A stretch of 64,000 nucleotides of DNA, from NCBI GenBank assembly GCA_010692645.1, contig JAAHGS010000019.1, forward strand, positions 1-64,000. The letters run 5' to 3'. The DNA is from Symploca sp. SIO2E9 (GTDB lineage Bacteria > Cyanobacteriota > Cyanobacteriia > Cyanobacteriales > Coleofasciculaceae). This document shows positions 9,394-19,352 of the stretch, one piece after another. The translations under genes were made by a program, and so were the position numbers. Position 1 is the first letter of the stretch. Every line of letters starts with the position of its first letter. Under the pieces are notes generated by a model. It was not told the DNA's origin. It saw only the letters and a program-made list of their open reading frames with translations, and ran no database searches.

Positions 9394-9788
9394 TGGGAGT
9401 TTATTGGCTCACATGTTTGAGTAATCTTGAGATTTTCCTGAGGATGCTAATAAGCTGTTACGCATTTAAATCATCTATTTATTTGATATTAGTTAATGCT
9501 CCAAACTCTTGTGCCATCACGCCTCCTGCCTCCTCCCTCCTGCCTTGCTGTTGTGCATTTTTAATACACAACAGCTTACCTGTACACAATTGTGAAAACA
9601 ACTACGGTAGATTAAGAGCATAAGACAAAAGCTCGCATATTAGTTCAAAATTATAGAAGGTTAAAACCAACGTGCTTACCATCTGGGAACGCAAACAGCC
9701 ATAGGAGTGTCAAAGCTCAACACCAAATCCAGCTTAGGCTTGTCTTTGATATCAATTCGACTTCAGCACCAGCTAAAGAATTTGAGCC
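9394..9788. other. Intergenic region between divergent tex and WD40 genes
   Basis: The stretch carries one complete copy of MITE family 1 (9451-9578). The rest, 9579-9788, holds the promoter region of the large WD40 gene but shows no operator I can name. A short plus-strand frame starting at 9372 runs through the repeat and is not coding. Confidence 0.6.
9451..9578. mobile_element. MITE family 1, copy 1
   Basis: The left end TAAGCTGTTACGCATTTAAA is repeated inverted at the right end (complement reads TAAGCTGTTGTGTATTAAAA). In between are a conserved A/T-rich segment and CTCCTGC-type heptamers. The right end also forms its own palindrome, GTTGTG..CACAAC. Three more copies are at 16801, 48331 and 49808. 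Confidence 0.75.
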
Positions 9789-12700
9789 ATGAGTAGTATC
9801 CCGCATCAACCTGAAGATGTCACTGCCTTTAATGATAGTTCCCTCAATACTCTGGTGCGGGCGATTAAGCTTTCTCAGGGGCAGTTTTATCTGATTTTGG
9901 CGCGTTGCAATTATGCCGCCTTGCGGGAGCGGATTGTGCCAAGGTTGCGGGAGCTATGCCCTGTTGAGATTGAGGAGCTATTTTTGCCTGAATCTTTCGA
10001 TGACCTCTACCATACCATTGAGGCAAAACTTGCTTATCAACAGCCACCAACTTTGATGGTATTTGGTCTAGAGTCAGTAAGTAACCTTGATAGTATTCTA
10101 ACTTCTACTACCTATATCCGGGAAGAATTTAAGAACAATTTTAAATTTCCCCTAGTATTGTGGCTCAATGATCAGGTGTTAGAAAGGATGCTGCGCTTAG
10201 CCCCTGATTTTGAAAGTTGGACGACAAACATTGAGTTTGTAATCGCTACTGATGAATTAATTAAGTTTCTCCAGCAAGAAGCTGATTCAATATTTTCTAA
10301 AGTCTTAAATGCTAGCGAAGACCGATTTTTGGATAATGCTTCTATATATATGAAGAGGGGTGCTTCCCAGCGTCGCGAGTTGGAATTAGCTAGACAGGAT
10401 TTGCAAAGGCGTGGTGCCTGGAAGCCAGCATTGGCAGCTAGTGAACAATTCATTTTAGGTCGCGATGCCTATGCTCATAATCAAATGCAGCACTCTCGAA
10501 AACTTTATCAACAGAGTTTAGCTTTCTGGAAGCAAAGTAATGATTTAGAGCGGCAAGCTTGTTTGCTGTTTCATTTGGGACTTTGGTGGCGTAGATATGC
10601 AATTATGCATCCAGGCTCTGCTCACAAAGCCTATAGTCGAGCGCGAGATTACTATCAGCAATGTATCTATATATTACAACAGGCAAATCGACAGGATTTA
10701 GAGGCTAAATTTATCAATTCTTTGGCAGAAGTTCTACAGCAGCTACAACAGTGGGACGAACTTAAGATTATTGCTAAAACAGCAGTTAGTTTACACCAAG
10801 CCTATCCAAATCGGATTAGATTAGCTAGAGCTTACGGTTTTCTAGCTGAGGTTGCCCTGGCACAATCCCAGTGGCGCGAAGTCAAGCAGTATGCACAGAT
10901 AGCTCTAGACACAAACGCTCAAGCCTCCATATCTTCACTGATAGTATCAATTACTGATTTACCCTTACAAAACCAAAATAACGATTTTGTATGGGCGCAA
11001 CAACTTCATCAGAGTTGGTATCGGTTTTTGCTGGCTAAAGGGCAGGCATCTACGGGTAAGGTGCAACAAGCTAGTCAAAACTTAGAAGCTGCTAAAGATG
11101 AATTCAAGCCTGAGTATCATCCCCAACTTTATCTAAGAATTTTAGATTCTTTGCGCCAGCTTTACTTTGAGCAAGGTAAGTATTTAAAAGCTTTTCAAAG
11201 CAAGCGACAACAACGTTCAATTGAACAACAGTATGGATTTATAGCCTTCATCGGTGCCTTTCGTCTGCGCTCACAACGACAAGTTCTTGACCAAGCTTTA
11301 ATATCAATTGACTTAGAACAATTACATACTAATTCAGAAGAATTAAACTTAACCAAAGCCACTATTGCCCAAGAGATAATTTCTTCTGGTCGTCAGCAAG
11401 ATGTTGAGCGTTTAATTATGCGCCTGAATCGCTCTGATTATAAACTAATTGTAATTCATGGTCCTTCTGGAGTAGGCAAGAGTTCCCTATTAACTGCGGG
11501 ATTAGTACCAGCATTACATCAACAAATCGCGATCGATGGGCGCAATCCTCTGCCAGTTGTGGTGCGCTCTTACATAGATTGGGTGCGGCAATTAGGAATA
11601 GCTTTAGAAAAAGCTTTAGGAGAAATAGAGACAGGCAGTTATACAGCTTTTCGTTTTACTAATAACTCTCTACCTACGACACCAGATTCATTAGAAGTTA
11701 TTGTTGAACAGTTGCGCAAAAATGGAGGACGAAATCTATTAACTGTTCTGATTTTTGACCAGTTTGAAGAATTTTTCTTTAATTGCCCTAACCCAGTACA
11801 AAGACGAAAATTTTGGGACTTTTTTAAAACTTGCTTGGATAGTTTAGATATTCCCTATGTCAAGATAATCCTGTCGCTACGAGAAGATTATTTACATCAT
11901 TTGTTGGAGTGTGACCACCAAAGGGATAACGCTAGCGAAAACAGCGATATCTTGATGAATTTAGAGTTGGGAACAAACGACATTCTCAATAAAGAGGTTC
12001 GCTATGCAGTGGGTGATTTCTCACCATCAGATGCTAAACAAGTTATCCAAAGCTTAACCCAACGCTCTTTTTACTTAGAGCCAGCACTAATCGAAGAATT
12101 AGTGAGGGATTTAGCTGGGGATTTGGGAAAAGTACGCCCGATTGAATTGCAGGTGGTAGGAGCGCAACTACAAGCAGAAAAAATTGCCACACTGGCTCAG
12201 TACCAAGAAAGTGGTCCCAAGGAAAAGCTAGTGCAGCGATTTTTAAAAGAAGTCGTCAAAGATTGCGGACCAGAGAATGAAGCGACTGCTGAACTACTGT
12301 TGTACTTACTAACAGATGAAAATAATACTCGCCCTCCCAAAACTCGTGCTGAATTAGCAGCAGCTTTAGAAACCGAAGCCGACAAATTAGATTTAGTGTT
12401 AGAGATTTTAGTCAAATCAGGGTTAGTATTTGTTTTGCCACAGTTTCCGGCTGATCGTTATCAACTTGTTCATGATTATCTCGTTTCTTTCATCCGCCAA
12501 CAGCGAGGTGCTGAATTAATTGCTGAACTTGAAAGGGAAAAACAGCAACGACAACTGGCGGAAGCTAAGCTTACTATGGTTTTACAACAGCGACTGCGAT
12601 TAGCATATGTAGCAGGAATTGGTTTGGCAACCCTTGCAACTGTCTCGGTGGGATTGTCTCTGACAGCCATCAGTCAGACTAATGCTAATCTCAGTGAGTT

Positions 12701-14813
12701 AATTACTTCTTCAAAATTGCTTTTAGCCTCTGATCAACCGTTTGATGCTTTGTTCAAGAGTTTAAGTGCAGGCAGGCGTCTCAAAAAACAAATTTGGGCA
12801 AATTGGGTACAAGCTGATACTCACAACCAAGTTGTATCTACATTGCGGCAGGCAATTTACGAAGTTAGAGAGAGCAACCGCTTACAAGGGCATAGCACAC
12901 CAGTCAATAGCGTTAGTTTCAGCCCTGACGGACAAATGATCACCTCAGCTAGTGATTATGGCATTATTAAATTCTGGAGTCTTCAGGGTAAGGAACTCAA
13001 AAGTTTTCGAGGACATAAACAGTCAATTAATAGCGTCAGCTTTAACCCCAATGGTCAAACAATAGCTTCAGCTAGTAATGACGGTACCGTCAAACTCTGG
13101 AATCTTCAGGGCAAGCTACTCCAAACTTTTAATGGTCATGACAATGATGTAGTTAATAGCATCAGTTTTAGTCCTGACGGTAAGCTCATTGCCTCTGCTA
13201 GTAATGACGATACCGTTAAAGTTTGGGATCTTCAAGGCAAGCAGCTTCAAACCTTTGAAGCTTATAGTAACGGGGTTAATAGTGTTAGTTTTAGCCCTGA
13301 CGGTAAGCTCATCGCCTCCGCTAGTAATGATGGTACTGTGAAATTCTGGAATCTTCAAGGCGAGTTACTCAAAGACTTTAAATTAAAAGGTCAAGTTACT
13401 AGTGTCAAATTTAGTCCTAAATTTAGCCCTAGTAGTCAAATAATCGCCTCAGCTAGTAATGATGAAAATAACAAAGACTATGTAATCAAAATCTGGAATC
13501 TAGAGGGGAAAGAACTCGAAACTATCAAGGGTCACACCAGTTGGATAACCAGCCTTAGTTTTAGTCCAGACGGCAAAAAAATTATCTCAGCTAGTAATGA
13601 TAATACTGTTCAAGTCACAAACTTGGAGAGTGCCAAAATCCAAACTCTTAAAGGGCATAGTAATCAAGTTACCAGCGTCAGTTTTAGTCCGGATGGACAT
13701 ACAATTGCCTCAGCTAGTGGTGACACTACAGTCAAACTTTGGAATCTGGAGAATAAACAACCTGGAACTCTAAAAGCTCAAATTGTTAAAGGGAATAGTG
13801 GTAATGATCTAGTCACTACTGTTAGTTTTAACCCTAAGAAGAAGCGATTTGTCTCTGTCAACAAGGAAAATACGGTAACTGTTTGGGAAACTAATGGCAG
13901 CAAACTCAAAGCCTTTGATACTCAAGAGGATCATGCGACTATTATCAATAGTGTCAGCTTTAGTCCCGATGGAGAAACAATTGCTATTGCTAGTGAAGAT
14001 ACTTCGATGCAACCAGGCAAGATTCTGATTACTGAATATGTGGTCAAAATTTATAATCTCGAGGGTAGATTACTAAAGACTTTGAAAGGACCTAGTGCTC
14101 GGGTGGTAAGTCTCAGTTTCAGCCCTGACGGTAAGATAATTGCTGCCGCTAGTTTAGATCAAACTGTTAGATTATGGAATCAAGAAGGGCAACTACTGCA
14201 AACCCAGAGTAATCTTACCAATTATGTGAGTTTTTCCCCTGACGGTAACAAGATAGCCTCAGTTAATACTGATAACGATATTCAAATCTGGACTATTGGA
14301 GGTGAGTTACTTAAATCTTTGCCAACAGATAATGATCATGTTATGGGACATACTGATAGTATTACCAGTGTCAGTTTTAGCCCCGACGGTAACAAGATTG
14401 CTTCTAGCAGTAAAGACTCCACTGTCAGACTCTGGAATCTTAAGAAAGGCAAATTGTTGAAAACTTTAGGAAGGCATAGTGCTCAAGTCAATAGTGTGAG
14501 TTTTAGTCACCATGGTAAACTCATTGCCTCTGCCAGTAATGACCAAACTATCAGGCTTTGGAGTCTAGATGGCAAAGAAATCAGAACCCTCTTTGGCCAT
14601 GAATCTATTGTTTTGAATGTTAGTTTCACCACAGACGGCAAGAAACTAATTTCTGCCGATGCAGAAGGGAAAGTGATTGTCTGGGATTTGGATATGGATC
14701 ATCAAGAAATAGATGAGCTTTTGAAGCGCAGTTGCGACTGGGTAGATGATTATCTCGACAATAACCCTAGTCTTCATCTAGAAGAGCGTCAATTTTGCGA
14801 TCGCTGGCGCTAG
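9789..14813 (+). CDS. TPR / nSTAND1 NTPase / 14-blade WD40 sensor protein
   Basis: A 1674-residue signal-transduction ATPase. Residues 1-190 form an alpha/beta domain (LILARCNY, LMVFGLESV, FPLVLWLND, APDFESW) that looks like a P-loop-less ATPase relative. About 200-520 are TPR-like helices. The nSTAND1 NTPase follows with Walker A GPSGVGKS at 558-565, Walker B LIFDQFEEFFF and LSLREDYLHHLLE. A single hydrophobic helix near 937-960 would anchor it in the membrane. From about 1030 I count 14 WD40 blades, two seven-blade propellers. Such proteins are thought to sense a ligand through the propeller and oligomerise through the NTPase; the signal is unknown. It has no partner ATPase upstream, unlike its paralogue at 58498. 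Its C-terminus runs into a 26-bp repeat. Confidence 0.9.
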   Translation: MSSIPHQPEDVTAFNDSSLNTLVRAIKLSQGQFYLILARCNYAALRERIVPRLRELCPVEIEELFLPESFDDLYHTIEAKLAYQQPPTLMVFGLESVSNLDSILTSTTYIREEFKNNFKFPLVLWLNDQVLERMLRLAPDFESWTTNIEFVIATDELIKFLQQEADSIFSKVLNASEDRFLDNASIYMKRGASQRRELELARQDLQRRGAWKPALAASEQFILGRDAYAHNQMQHSRKLYQQSLAFWKQSNDLERQACLLFHLGLWWRRYAIMHPGSAHKAYSRARDYYQQCIYILQQANRQDLEAKFINSLAEVLQQLQQWDELKIIAKTAVSLHQAYPNRIRLARAYGFLAEVALAQSQWREVKQYAQIALDTNAQASISSLIVSITDLPLQNQNNDFVWAQQLHQSWYRFLLAKGQASTGKVQQASQNLEAAKDEFKPEYHPQLYLRILDSLRQLYFEQGKYLKAFQSKRQQRSIEQQYGFIAFIGAFRLRSQRQVLDQALISIDLEQLHTNSEELNLTKATIAQEIISSGRQQDVERLIMRLNRSDYKLIVIHGPSGVGKSSLLTAGLVPALHQQIAIDGRNPLPVVVRSYIDWVRQLGIALEKALGEIETGSYTAFRFTNNSLPTTPDSLEVIVEQLRKNGGRNLLTVLIFDQFEEFFFNCPNPVQRRKFWDFFKTCLDSLDIPYVKIILSLREDYLHHLLECDHQRDNASENSDILMNLELGTNDILNKEVRYAVGDFSPSDAKQVIQSLTQRSFYLEPALIEELVRDLAGDLGKVRPIELQVVGAQLQAEKIATLAQYQESGPKEKLVQRFLKEVVKDCGPENEATAELLLYLLTDENNTRPPKTRAELAAALETEADKLDLVLEILVKSGLVFVLPQFPADRYQLVHDYLVSFIRQQRGAELIAELEREKQQRQLAEAKLTMVLQQRLRLAYVAGIGLATLATVSVGLSLTAISQTNANLSELITSSKLLLASDQPFDALFKSLSAGRRLKKQIWANWVQADTHNQVVSTLRQAIYEVRESNRLQGHSTPVNSVSFSPDGQMITSASDYGIIKFWSLQGKELKSFRGHKQSINSVSFNPNGQTIASASNDGTVKLWNLQGKLLQTFNGHDNDVVNSISFSPDGKLIASASNDDTVKVWDLQGKQLQTFEAYSNGVNSVSFSPDGKLIASASNDGTVKFWNLQGELLKDFKLKGQVTSVKFSPKFSPSSQIIASASNDENNKDYVIKIWNLEGKELETIKGHTSWITSLSFSPDGKKIISASNDNTVQVTNLESAKIQTLKGHSNQVTSVSFSPDGHTIASASGDTTVKLWNLENKQPGTLKAQIVKGNSGNDLVTTVSFNPKKKRFVSVNKENTVTVWETNGSKLKAFDTQEDHATIINSVSFSPDGETIAIASEDTSMQPGKILITEYVVKIYNLEGRLLKTLKGPSARVVSLSFSPDGKIIAAASLDQTVRLWNQEGQLLQTQSNLTNYVSFSPDGNKIASVNTDNDIQIWTIGGELLKSLPTDNDHVMGHTDSITSVSFSPDGNKIASSSKDSTVRLWNLKKGKLLKTLGRHSAQVNSVSFSHHGKLIASASNDQTIRLWSLDGKEIRTLFGHESIVLNVSFTTDGKKLISADAEGKVIVWDLDMDHQEIDELLKRSCDWVDDYLDNNPSLHLEERQFCDRWR

Positions 14814-14903
14814 GCCTTTGGACTAATCGCTGGCGCTAGGCCTTTGGACTAATCGCTGGCGCTAGGCCTTTGGACTAATCGCTGGCGCTAGGCTTTTAGG
14901 CTA
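14800..14903. repeat. Four tandem 26-bp repeats overlapping the WD40 gene end
   Basis: Units at 14800, 14826, 14852 and 14878 read ATCGCTGGCGCTAGGCCTTT followed by GGACTA; the last is diverged. The first unit supplies the last codons and the TAG stop of the upstream gene. The first unit is joined to a GCGATCGC site. No spacers separate the units, so this is not CRISPR. Confidence 0.9.
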
Positions 14904-14953
14904 ATCGCTTCCATAGTAGCCCCAATTAGTATAGCACTGAGTTAGGGAAAAAA

Positions 14954-15436
14954 TCAATTAGTTTGTACTGGTCTACTTGACTGAAAAGTATACTTATTTT
15001 CTCCTGGACGAAGACTTATTGTCGCGACAAAATCACTGTTGCCATCAGTATTTTTATAAATTTGCACCGCGTCACTATATTCTCCAAGATAAAGCCGAGA
15101 ACATTCTTGGGGTTTAATAGTTATCCATCCAGTTACCTGACTCCATTGAGTACTTGAAATCTTTCTGGCATACCCAGTATTAATTGCAGAAGATGTGTTA
15201 TTACAGCGAGTGAGAGTAGTAGCTTGTACTTGCTTGAAAAAGGCTGTGGTGAGTACTGGAAATTTCTGAGTTAAGACAGATTTCGATATCAAAGACTTTT
15301 GCCAAGTTGAAGCAGATTTCTGGGAGACTTGAGGGATGGCAACCTTGCTATTATTACTGGCAAAGCTCGAATCAGCCCCTACCAACAGCATTGGCAACAG
15401 CATCATCGCACTTAAAATCTGCTTGTTCATCCCCAA
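14954..15436 (-). CDS. Secreted DUF1036-like protein
   Basis: A 160-residue exported protein. The N-terminus (about residues 1-26, ending SSFASNN) is a typical signal peptide. The mature C-terminal half has CNNTS, INTGYARK, W..VTGWITIKPQEC and a Tyr-rich strand, a pattern like DUF1036 domains of unknown function. A 50-residue Ser/Lys/Gln-rich linker separates the two parts. Start choice is open: ATG at 15436 or the next ATG six bases in, which is preceded by GGGG. It converges with the large WD40 gene across the 26-bp repeats; no operon. Confidence 0.65.
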   Translation of the reverse strand: MGMNKQILSAMMLLPMLLVGADSSFASNNSKVAIPQVSQKSASTWQKSLISKSVLTQKFPVLTTAFFKQVQATTLTRCNNTSSAINTGYARKISSTQWSQVTGWITIKPQECSRLYLGEYSDAVQIYKNTDGNSDFVATISLRPGENKYTFQSSRPVQTN

Positions 15437-15948
15437 TATTTACCTAGCTTCAAATGATCTATGACGTGAATTGATGGTTTTTGTTCCTGGATGCCAAGGG
15501 GAGATGGGGGGATGGGGAGACGGGGAGATGGGGAGACGGGGAGATGGGGAGCTAATCAGCTAGTTGCTAGTAACGAAGCAGACGATAGGCTAAAATGCAT
15601 TTTAATTGCATATCGTTGACCTTAAATAAGGCTTAAATAACTAAGAACTCTTAAAAGTCAACAGTACAAGGGTTGATTTTTCCTTAACCTAACTATTGTG
15701 CATTTTTATCGCACAGCTGCTTAACATAACCTTTGTTTATTTGTCCAGACCTATTAATTTTTCCTATCAGTTACTTTTAGTATCACTTTTTTTTGTACAA
15801 TCAAAGGCTGCCTTCTGATAATTTTTACAGAGAACTGGGAATTAGAAGCTTTGTAAAGAAATTCACCTCAAAATTAATCAAATCACTTGCACATTTTTTA
15901 TTCGGCTTGTACGATGGGTAGCGGTAAATTTAATAACAGGATTTCCTC
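15437..15948. other. Intergenic region with octamer repeats and a MITE-like end
   Basis: 15500-15551 holds GGGGAGAT/GGGGAGAC tandem octamers. 15594-15612 has ATGCA..TGCAT as a small inverted repeat. 15693-15722 resembles the right end of MITE family 1 (TTGTGCATTTTTATCGCACA). No gene is seen. The segment from 15723 is A/T rich and should contain the promoter of the next gene. Confidence 0.6.
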
Positions 15949-16248
15949 ATGGCTATTATTGAGAAGCATCAGCATATCTACGGTGGTGTCTGGCCCAACG
16001 GTGAGCTCTGGTTTGGTGAAGACTTCCAATCCAAAAAAATTAAGGATGGAACCTACATCATAGAATTTAAGCAGCCTTTTTCAAAAATCCCAGCACCAGT
16101 CTGCACGATTAACGGATATGAGTGGAGGACTTTTGACAAGTCAGTTGCCGTTATTGAGATTTGGGAAGGTGGCTTCATCTGCACCACTTCATCTCCTAAA
16201 ATGCCAGAAGATTGTGCTTTCACGTTTATCGTCTTTGGTGACGTCTAA
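15949..16248 (+). CDS. Small beta-rich protein, copy 1 of a tandem pair
   Basis: A 99-residue soluble protein without a signal peptide. It shares about half its positions with the following gene: HIYG(G/V), GTYIIEF, PF...PA.VCTI.G.EW..FDKS, and PEDCAFTFI.FG at the end. The alternating pattern suggests a beta sandwich like those found in fibre or lectin-like domains, but I cannot name a family. ACAGGA lies 8 bases before the ATG. The pair is probably one transcription unit (88-bp gap). Two cysteines (in VCTI and DCAFTF) are kept in both copies. Confidence 0.6.
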   Translation: MAIIEKHQHIYGGVWPNGELWFGEDFQSKKIKDGTYIIEFKQPFSKIPAPVCTINGYEWRTFDKSVAVIEIWEGGFICTTSSPKMPEDCAFTFIVFGDV

Positions 16249-16339
16249 ATACGGGTTTTAACTGTCGCTAAGACACTTAAAAAATAATCGACAAATTTAC
16301 CCTACTCTAGAGGGACTGTAAATTTAACAGGAGCCCGTG

Positions 16340-16654
16340 ATGGCAATTTTTAAAGATTCAGCTGGGAAGGCAACTCAGCACGTCTACGGTGTTATTTCTC
16401 AAGACGGTAAAATCATTTCTGGTGAGGGCTTCAAGGTCCACAGAATTTGGTCTGGTACCTATATAATAGAGTTCGATAAACCCTTTGCAGATACGCCAGC
16501 AGTAGTCTGTACAATTTACGGAAATGAGTGGCAGAGTTTTGACAAGTCCATTGCCATTGTTGAGGTTGGTTCACGGCACTTTATCCCCGTAACTTCCTCA
16601 ATGGATAGACCTGAAGATTGTGCTTTCACATTTATCGCTTTTGGTCACATTTAA
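16340..16654 (+). CDS. Small beta-rich protein, copy 2 of a tandem pair
   Basis: A 104-residue paralogue of the preceding gene with the same conserved blocks and both cysteines. The N-terminus adds a few residues (AIFKDSAGKATQHVYGV) and the middle reads IISGEGFKVHRIWSGTYI, a G-x-GF pattern often seen in small beta-sandwich repeats. AGGAG at 16329-16333 is well placed for the ATG at 16340 and too close for the GTG at 16337, which decides the start. Function unknown; the duplication itself is clear. Confidence 0.6.
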   Translation: MAIFKDSAGKATQHVYGVISQDGKIISGEGFKVHRIWSGTYIIEFDKPFADTPAVVCTIYGNEWQSFDKSIAIVEVGSRHFIPVTSSMDRPEDCAFTFIAFGHI

Positions 16655-16800
16655 ACAAAGGTTTTAACTGTCGCCAAGAAGCTTAAAGTAAGCCTAAGGG
16701 AGTAGTGATTAGGTAATAGGGAGTAGATTTTTTAATAAAATCAAATCTCTTTTCCCTTATCCCTATTCCCTTAGTAAAAAATAGATGAGAATTAGGTTTT

Positions 16801-16905
16801 TAAGCTGTTACGCATTTAAATCATATATTTAGTTGATATTACTTAATGGCTGAAACTATTGTGCCTCCTGCCTCCTGCCTCCTGCCTCCTGCCTTCTACC
16901 CTCTG
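16801..16905. mobile_element. MITE family 1, copy 2, fused into the copA end
   Basis: TAAGCTGTTACGCATTTAAA opens the copy; the conserved A/T-rich segment and five CCTCCTG heptamers follow. The right inverted repeat is missing: the sequence passes directly into the P-ATPase coding region, whose stop codon (16843-16845) lies inside the element. Confidence 0.75.
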
Positions 16906-19230
16906 CCTTTCCGTTTGAAAATTGCGTAAACGTAGGGCGTTGGCAACCACAGAAACCGAACTCAATGCCATTGCTGCACCAGCAATTACTGGACTAAGTA
17001 ACCAGTTAAATAAAGGATAGAGAATACCAGCAGCAATAGGAATTCCACAGAGGTTGTAAATATAAGCAAAAAATAGATTTTGACGAATATTTCTCATCGT
17101 GGCATGACTGAGTTGAATCGCACTGACAATGCCACGCAAATCTCCAGAAATCAAAGTTATATCGCTAGCTGCCATCGCCACATCTGTTCCAGTACCAATG
17201 GCAATTCCTAAATCTGCTTGTGCTAAAGCTGGGGCATCATTAATACCATCGCCCACCATCGCCACAATTTTTCCTTCGGCTTGTAGGGCTTTAATTTGAG
17301 CAGCTTTTTGCCCTGGTTTAACTTCAGCAAAAACTCGCTGGATACCAACTTCATGGGCAATGGCTTCCGCAGTCGGGCGGTTATCTCCAGTCAGCATCAC
17401 CACCTCTAATTTCATCTGTTGCAGAGCCTTCACTGCCTCCATTGAAGATGGCTTAATCCCATCAGCAATCCCTATTAATCCCTCAACTTTCCCATCAACA
17501 GCAATCCAAGCAGTAGTTTTCGCTTCAGCTTCCCAGGCTTGCTGATGAGATTGCAGAGATTGCGTCTCAATCCCCAAGGCATCCATCCAGCGCTTGGTTC
17601 CAATTTGGACTAATCGCTGTTGCACAATTGCCTTCACACCCATGCCAACTACAGCTTCAAAATTCTTGACTTCTGGAAGCGGCATCTCCACACCCTGAGA
17701 TTGAGCATATTCTACTATCGCCTCCCCTAGGGGATGTTCAGAATTTCCTTCTACTGCTGCTGCCCACTGCAAAAGTTTAATTTCATTACTATTAGCAGTT
17801 CCCCGTACAGTAATATAGTCAGTAACACTGGGTTTACCTTGGGTAATCGTACCAGTTTTATCCAAGACAATTGCCTGAAGTTGATGAGCTAATTCCAAAC
17901 TATCAGCGCCCTTAATTAAAATCCCGTTTTCCGCACCTTTGCCAATACCAACTGTGATTGAAGTTGGGGTAGCTAAACCTAAGGCACAGGGGCAAGCGAT
18001 AATCAAAACACTGACAGTGGTAATCATCGCCAGGGTAAGATTACCCACAGTACTCAACCAAATTATAAAAGTAGCCAGTGCGATCGCAATCACTGCTGGT
18101 ACAAACCATCCTGTAATCCTATCTGCCAATTTCTGAATAGGAGCCTTACTCCCTTGCGCCTCTTGCACCAACTTAACAATTTGCGCCAGCACCGTATCCT
18201 TCCCTACTCGCGATGCCCGAAACTTGAAACTACCACTCTTATTAAGAGTCGCACCAATAATTTCATCCCCTGCCTGCTTCTGAATTGGTAGAGATTCCCC
18301 TGTTACCATCGATTCATCCACCGTCGAGGAACCTGCAATTACCTCTCCATCTACTGGAATTTTTTCTCCCGGACGTACTACAATTACATCTCCAACGATT
18401 ACTTCCTCTATAGGAATGTCAATCTCCTTACCAGTGCGAATTACACGGGCTGTCTTGGCTTGCAAACCCATCAGTTTACTAATTGCCTCTGAAGTTTGCT
18501 CCCTAGCGCGATTTTCCAACAGCCTCCCCAATAGAATAAGAGTGATAATCACCACAGCAGCTTCATAGTAAACCTCAGCTTGAAGCCCCTGATTGAGAAA
18601 GAAGTTGGGGAAAAAGGTAGCAAACAGAGAATACAAATAGGCTGCACCAGTACCAAGGGCTACTAAAGTATTCATATCTGTAGTATGGCGTTTCCAGGCT
18701 TTCTGTGCTCCGACAAAAAAGGACTTGCCACACCAAAACTGTACTGGTGTACTTAAAAGTAGCTGCACCCATGGATTATGTAGCCAAGACGGTATCAAAG
18801 GTAAATGTAAACCAGTCATGGCTGGCACTGAACCCACTACCAGCAGCACACTAATTACCCCTCCAACAATAACCTTGCGCCTCAGCTGTTGCTGCTGGGC
18901 TTGACGGGCAATTTTTTCAGCGTCCCCTCCACCCGCGCCCATTTCTTCTAGTGGCTGGGCTGCATATCCGGCATGAGAGACAGCTTGCTGAATTTTCTCG
19001 AGATTAGTGCGCCTGTTATCATAGTTGACTTTAGCTTGCTCGACGCCAAAGTTAACACTGCATTCATTAACACCAGGAACTGCTTTAATCACCTGTTCAA
19101 TAGTTCTAGCACAAGAAGCACAGCTCATGCCCTGCAAGCGGAGATAGCTCGTTTTCATCTTTATGACTCCTGGGGTTTCAGCACTCTTCTCAAGGATTAG
19201 GCTAAAATCTCCAGTTGGCTGTAGAGTCAA
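16843..19230 (-). CDS. copA: Copper-type P1B ATPase
   Basis: Membrane pump for monovalent copper (or silver), related to CtaA/PacS of cyanobacteria, which feed plastocyanin and cytochrome oxidase. An N-terminal metal-binding domain has GMSCASC (Cys37, Cys40). Eight hydrophobic segments are placed as in the family, with the CPC motif near 412-414, the phosphorylated Asp457 in [13 protein letters not shown], and the hinge GDGINDAPA. The true start may be the ATG encoding MKTSYL (residue 25), since metal-binding domains usually begin there. The last 20 residues (from RQRVEG on) are encoded by a MITE and are not part of the family. Import and efflux types cannot be told apart here. Confidence 0.93.
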   Translation of the reverse strand: MTLQPTGDFSLILEKSAETPGVIKMKTSYLRLQGMSCASCARTIEQVIKAVPGVNECSVNFGVEQAKVNYDNRRTNLEKIQQAVSHAGYAAQPLEEMGAGGGDAEKIARQAQQQQLRRKVIVGGVISVLLVVGSVPAMTGLHLPLIPSWLHNPWVQLLLSTPVQFWCGKSFFVGAQKAWKRHTTDMNTLVALGTGAAYLYSLFATFFPNFFLNQGLQAEVYYEAAVVIITLILLGRLLENRAREQTSEAISKLMGLQAKTARVIRTGKEIDIPIEEVIVGDVIVVRPGEKIPVDGEVIAGSSTVDESMVTGESLPIQKQAGDEIIGATLNKSGSFKFRASRVGKDTVLAQIVKLVQEAQGSKAPIQKLADRITGWFVPAVIAIALATFIIWLSTVGNLTLAMITTVSVLIIACPCALGLATPTSITVGIGKGAENGILIKGADSLELAHQLQAIVLDKTGTITQGKPSVTDYITVRGTANSNEIKLLQWAAAVEGNSEHPLGEAIVEYAQSQGVEMPLPEVKNFEAVVGMGVKAIVQQRLVQIGTKRWMDALGIETQSLQSHQQAWEAEAKTTAWIAVDGKVEGLIGIADGIKPSSMEAVKALQQMKLEVVMLTGDNRPTAEAIAHEVGIQRVFAEVKPGQKAAQIKALQAEGKIVAMVGDGINDAPALAQADLGIAIGTGTDVAMAASDITLISGDLRGIVSAIQLSHATMRNIRQNLFFAYIYNLCGIPIAAGILYPLFNWLLSPVIAGAAMALSSVSVVANALRLRNFQTERQRVEGRRQEAGGRRHNSFSH

Positions 19231-19352
19231 GTAAATTTCATAAAACTTTAGCTGATTCTCCCTTTGATCTCAACGGTTCGCGGGAGTCCCCACCCTCAGC
19301 TCTCGCAGGGTGGGGAGGGACAGCGGGTAAACGGAGGGACGGAGTTTCCCAA

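Noticed and set aside
13116-14012. Minus-strand frames inside the WD40 gene
   Set aside because: They are periodic shadows of the blade repeats without starts or ribosome sites.
9789-14813. Reading the WD40 protein as a eukaryotic-type gene from contamination
   Set aside because: WD40-STAND fusions are common in cyanobacteria, codon use matches neighbours and HIP1-type sites occur in it.
14800-14903. Possible short CRISPR array
   Set aside because: The 26-bp units are directly adjacent with no spacers, and no cas genes are in the window.
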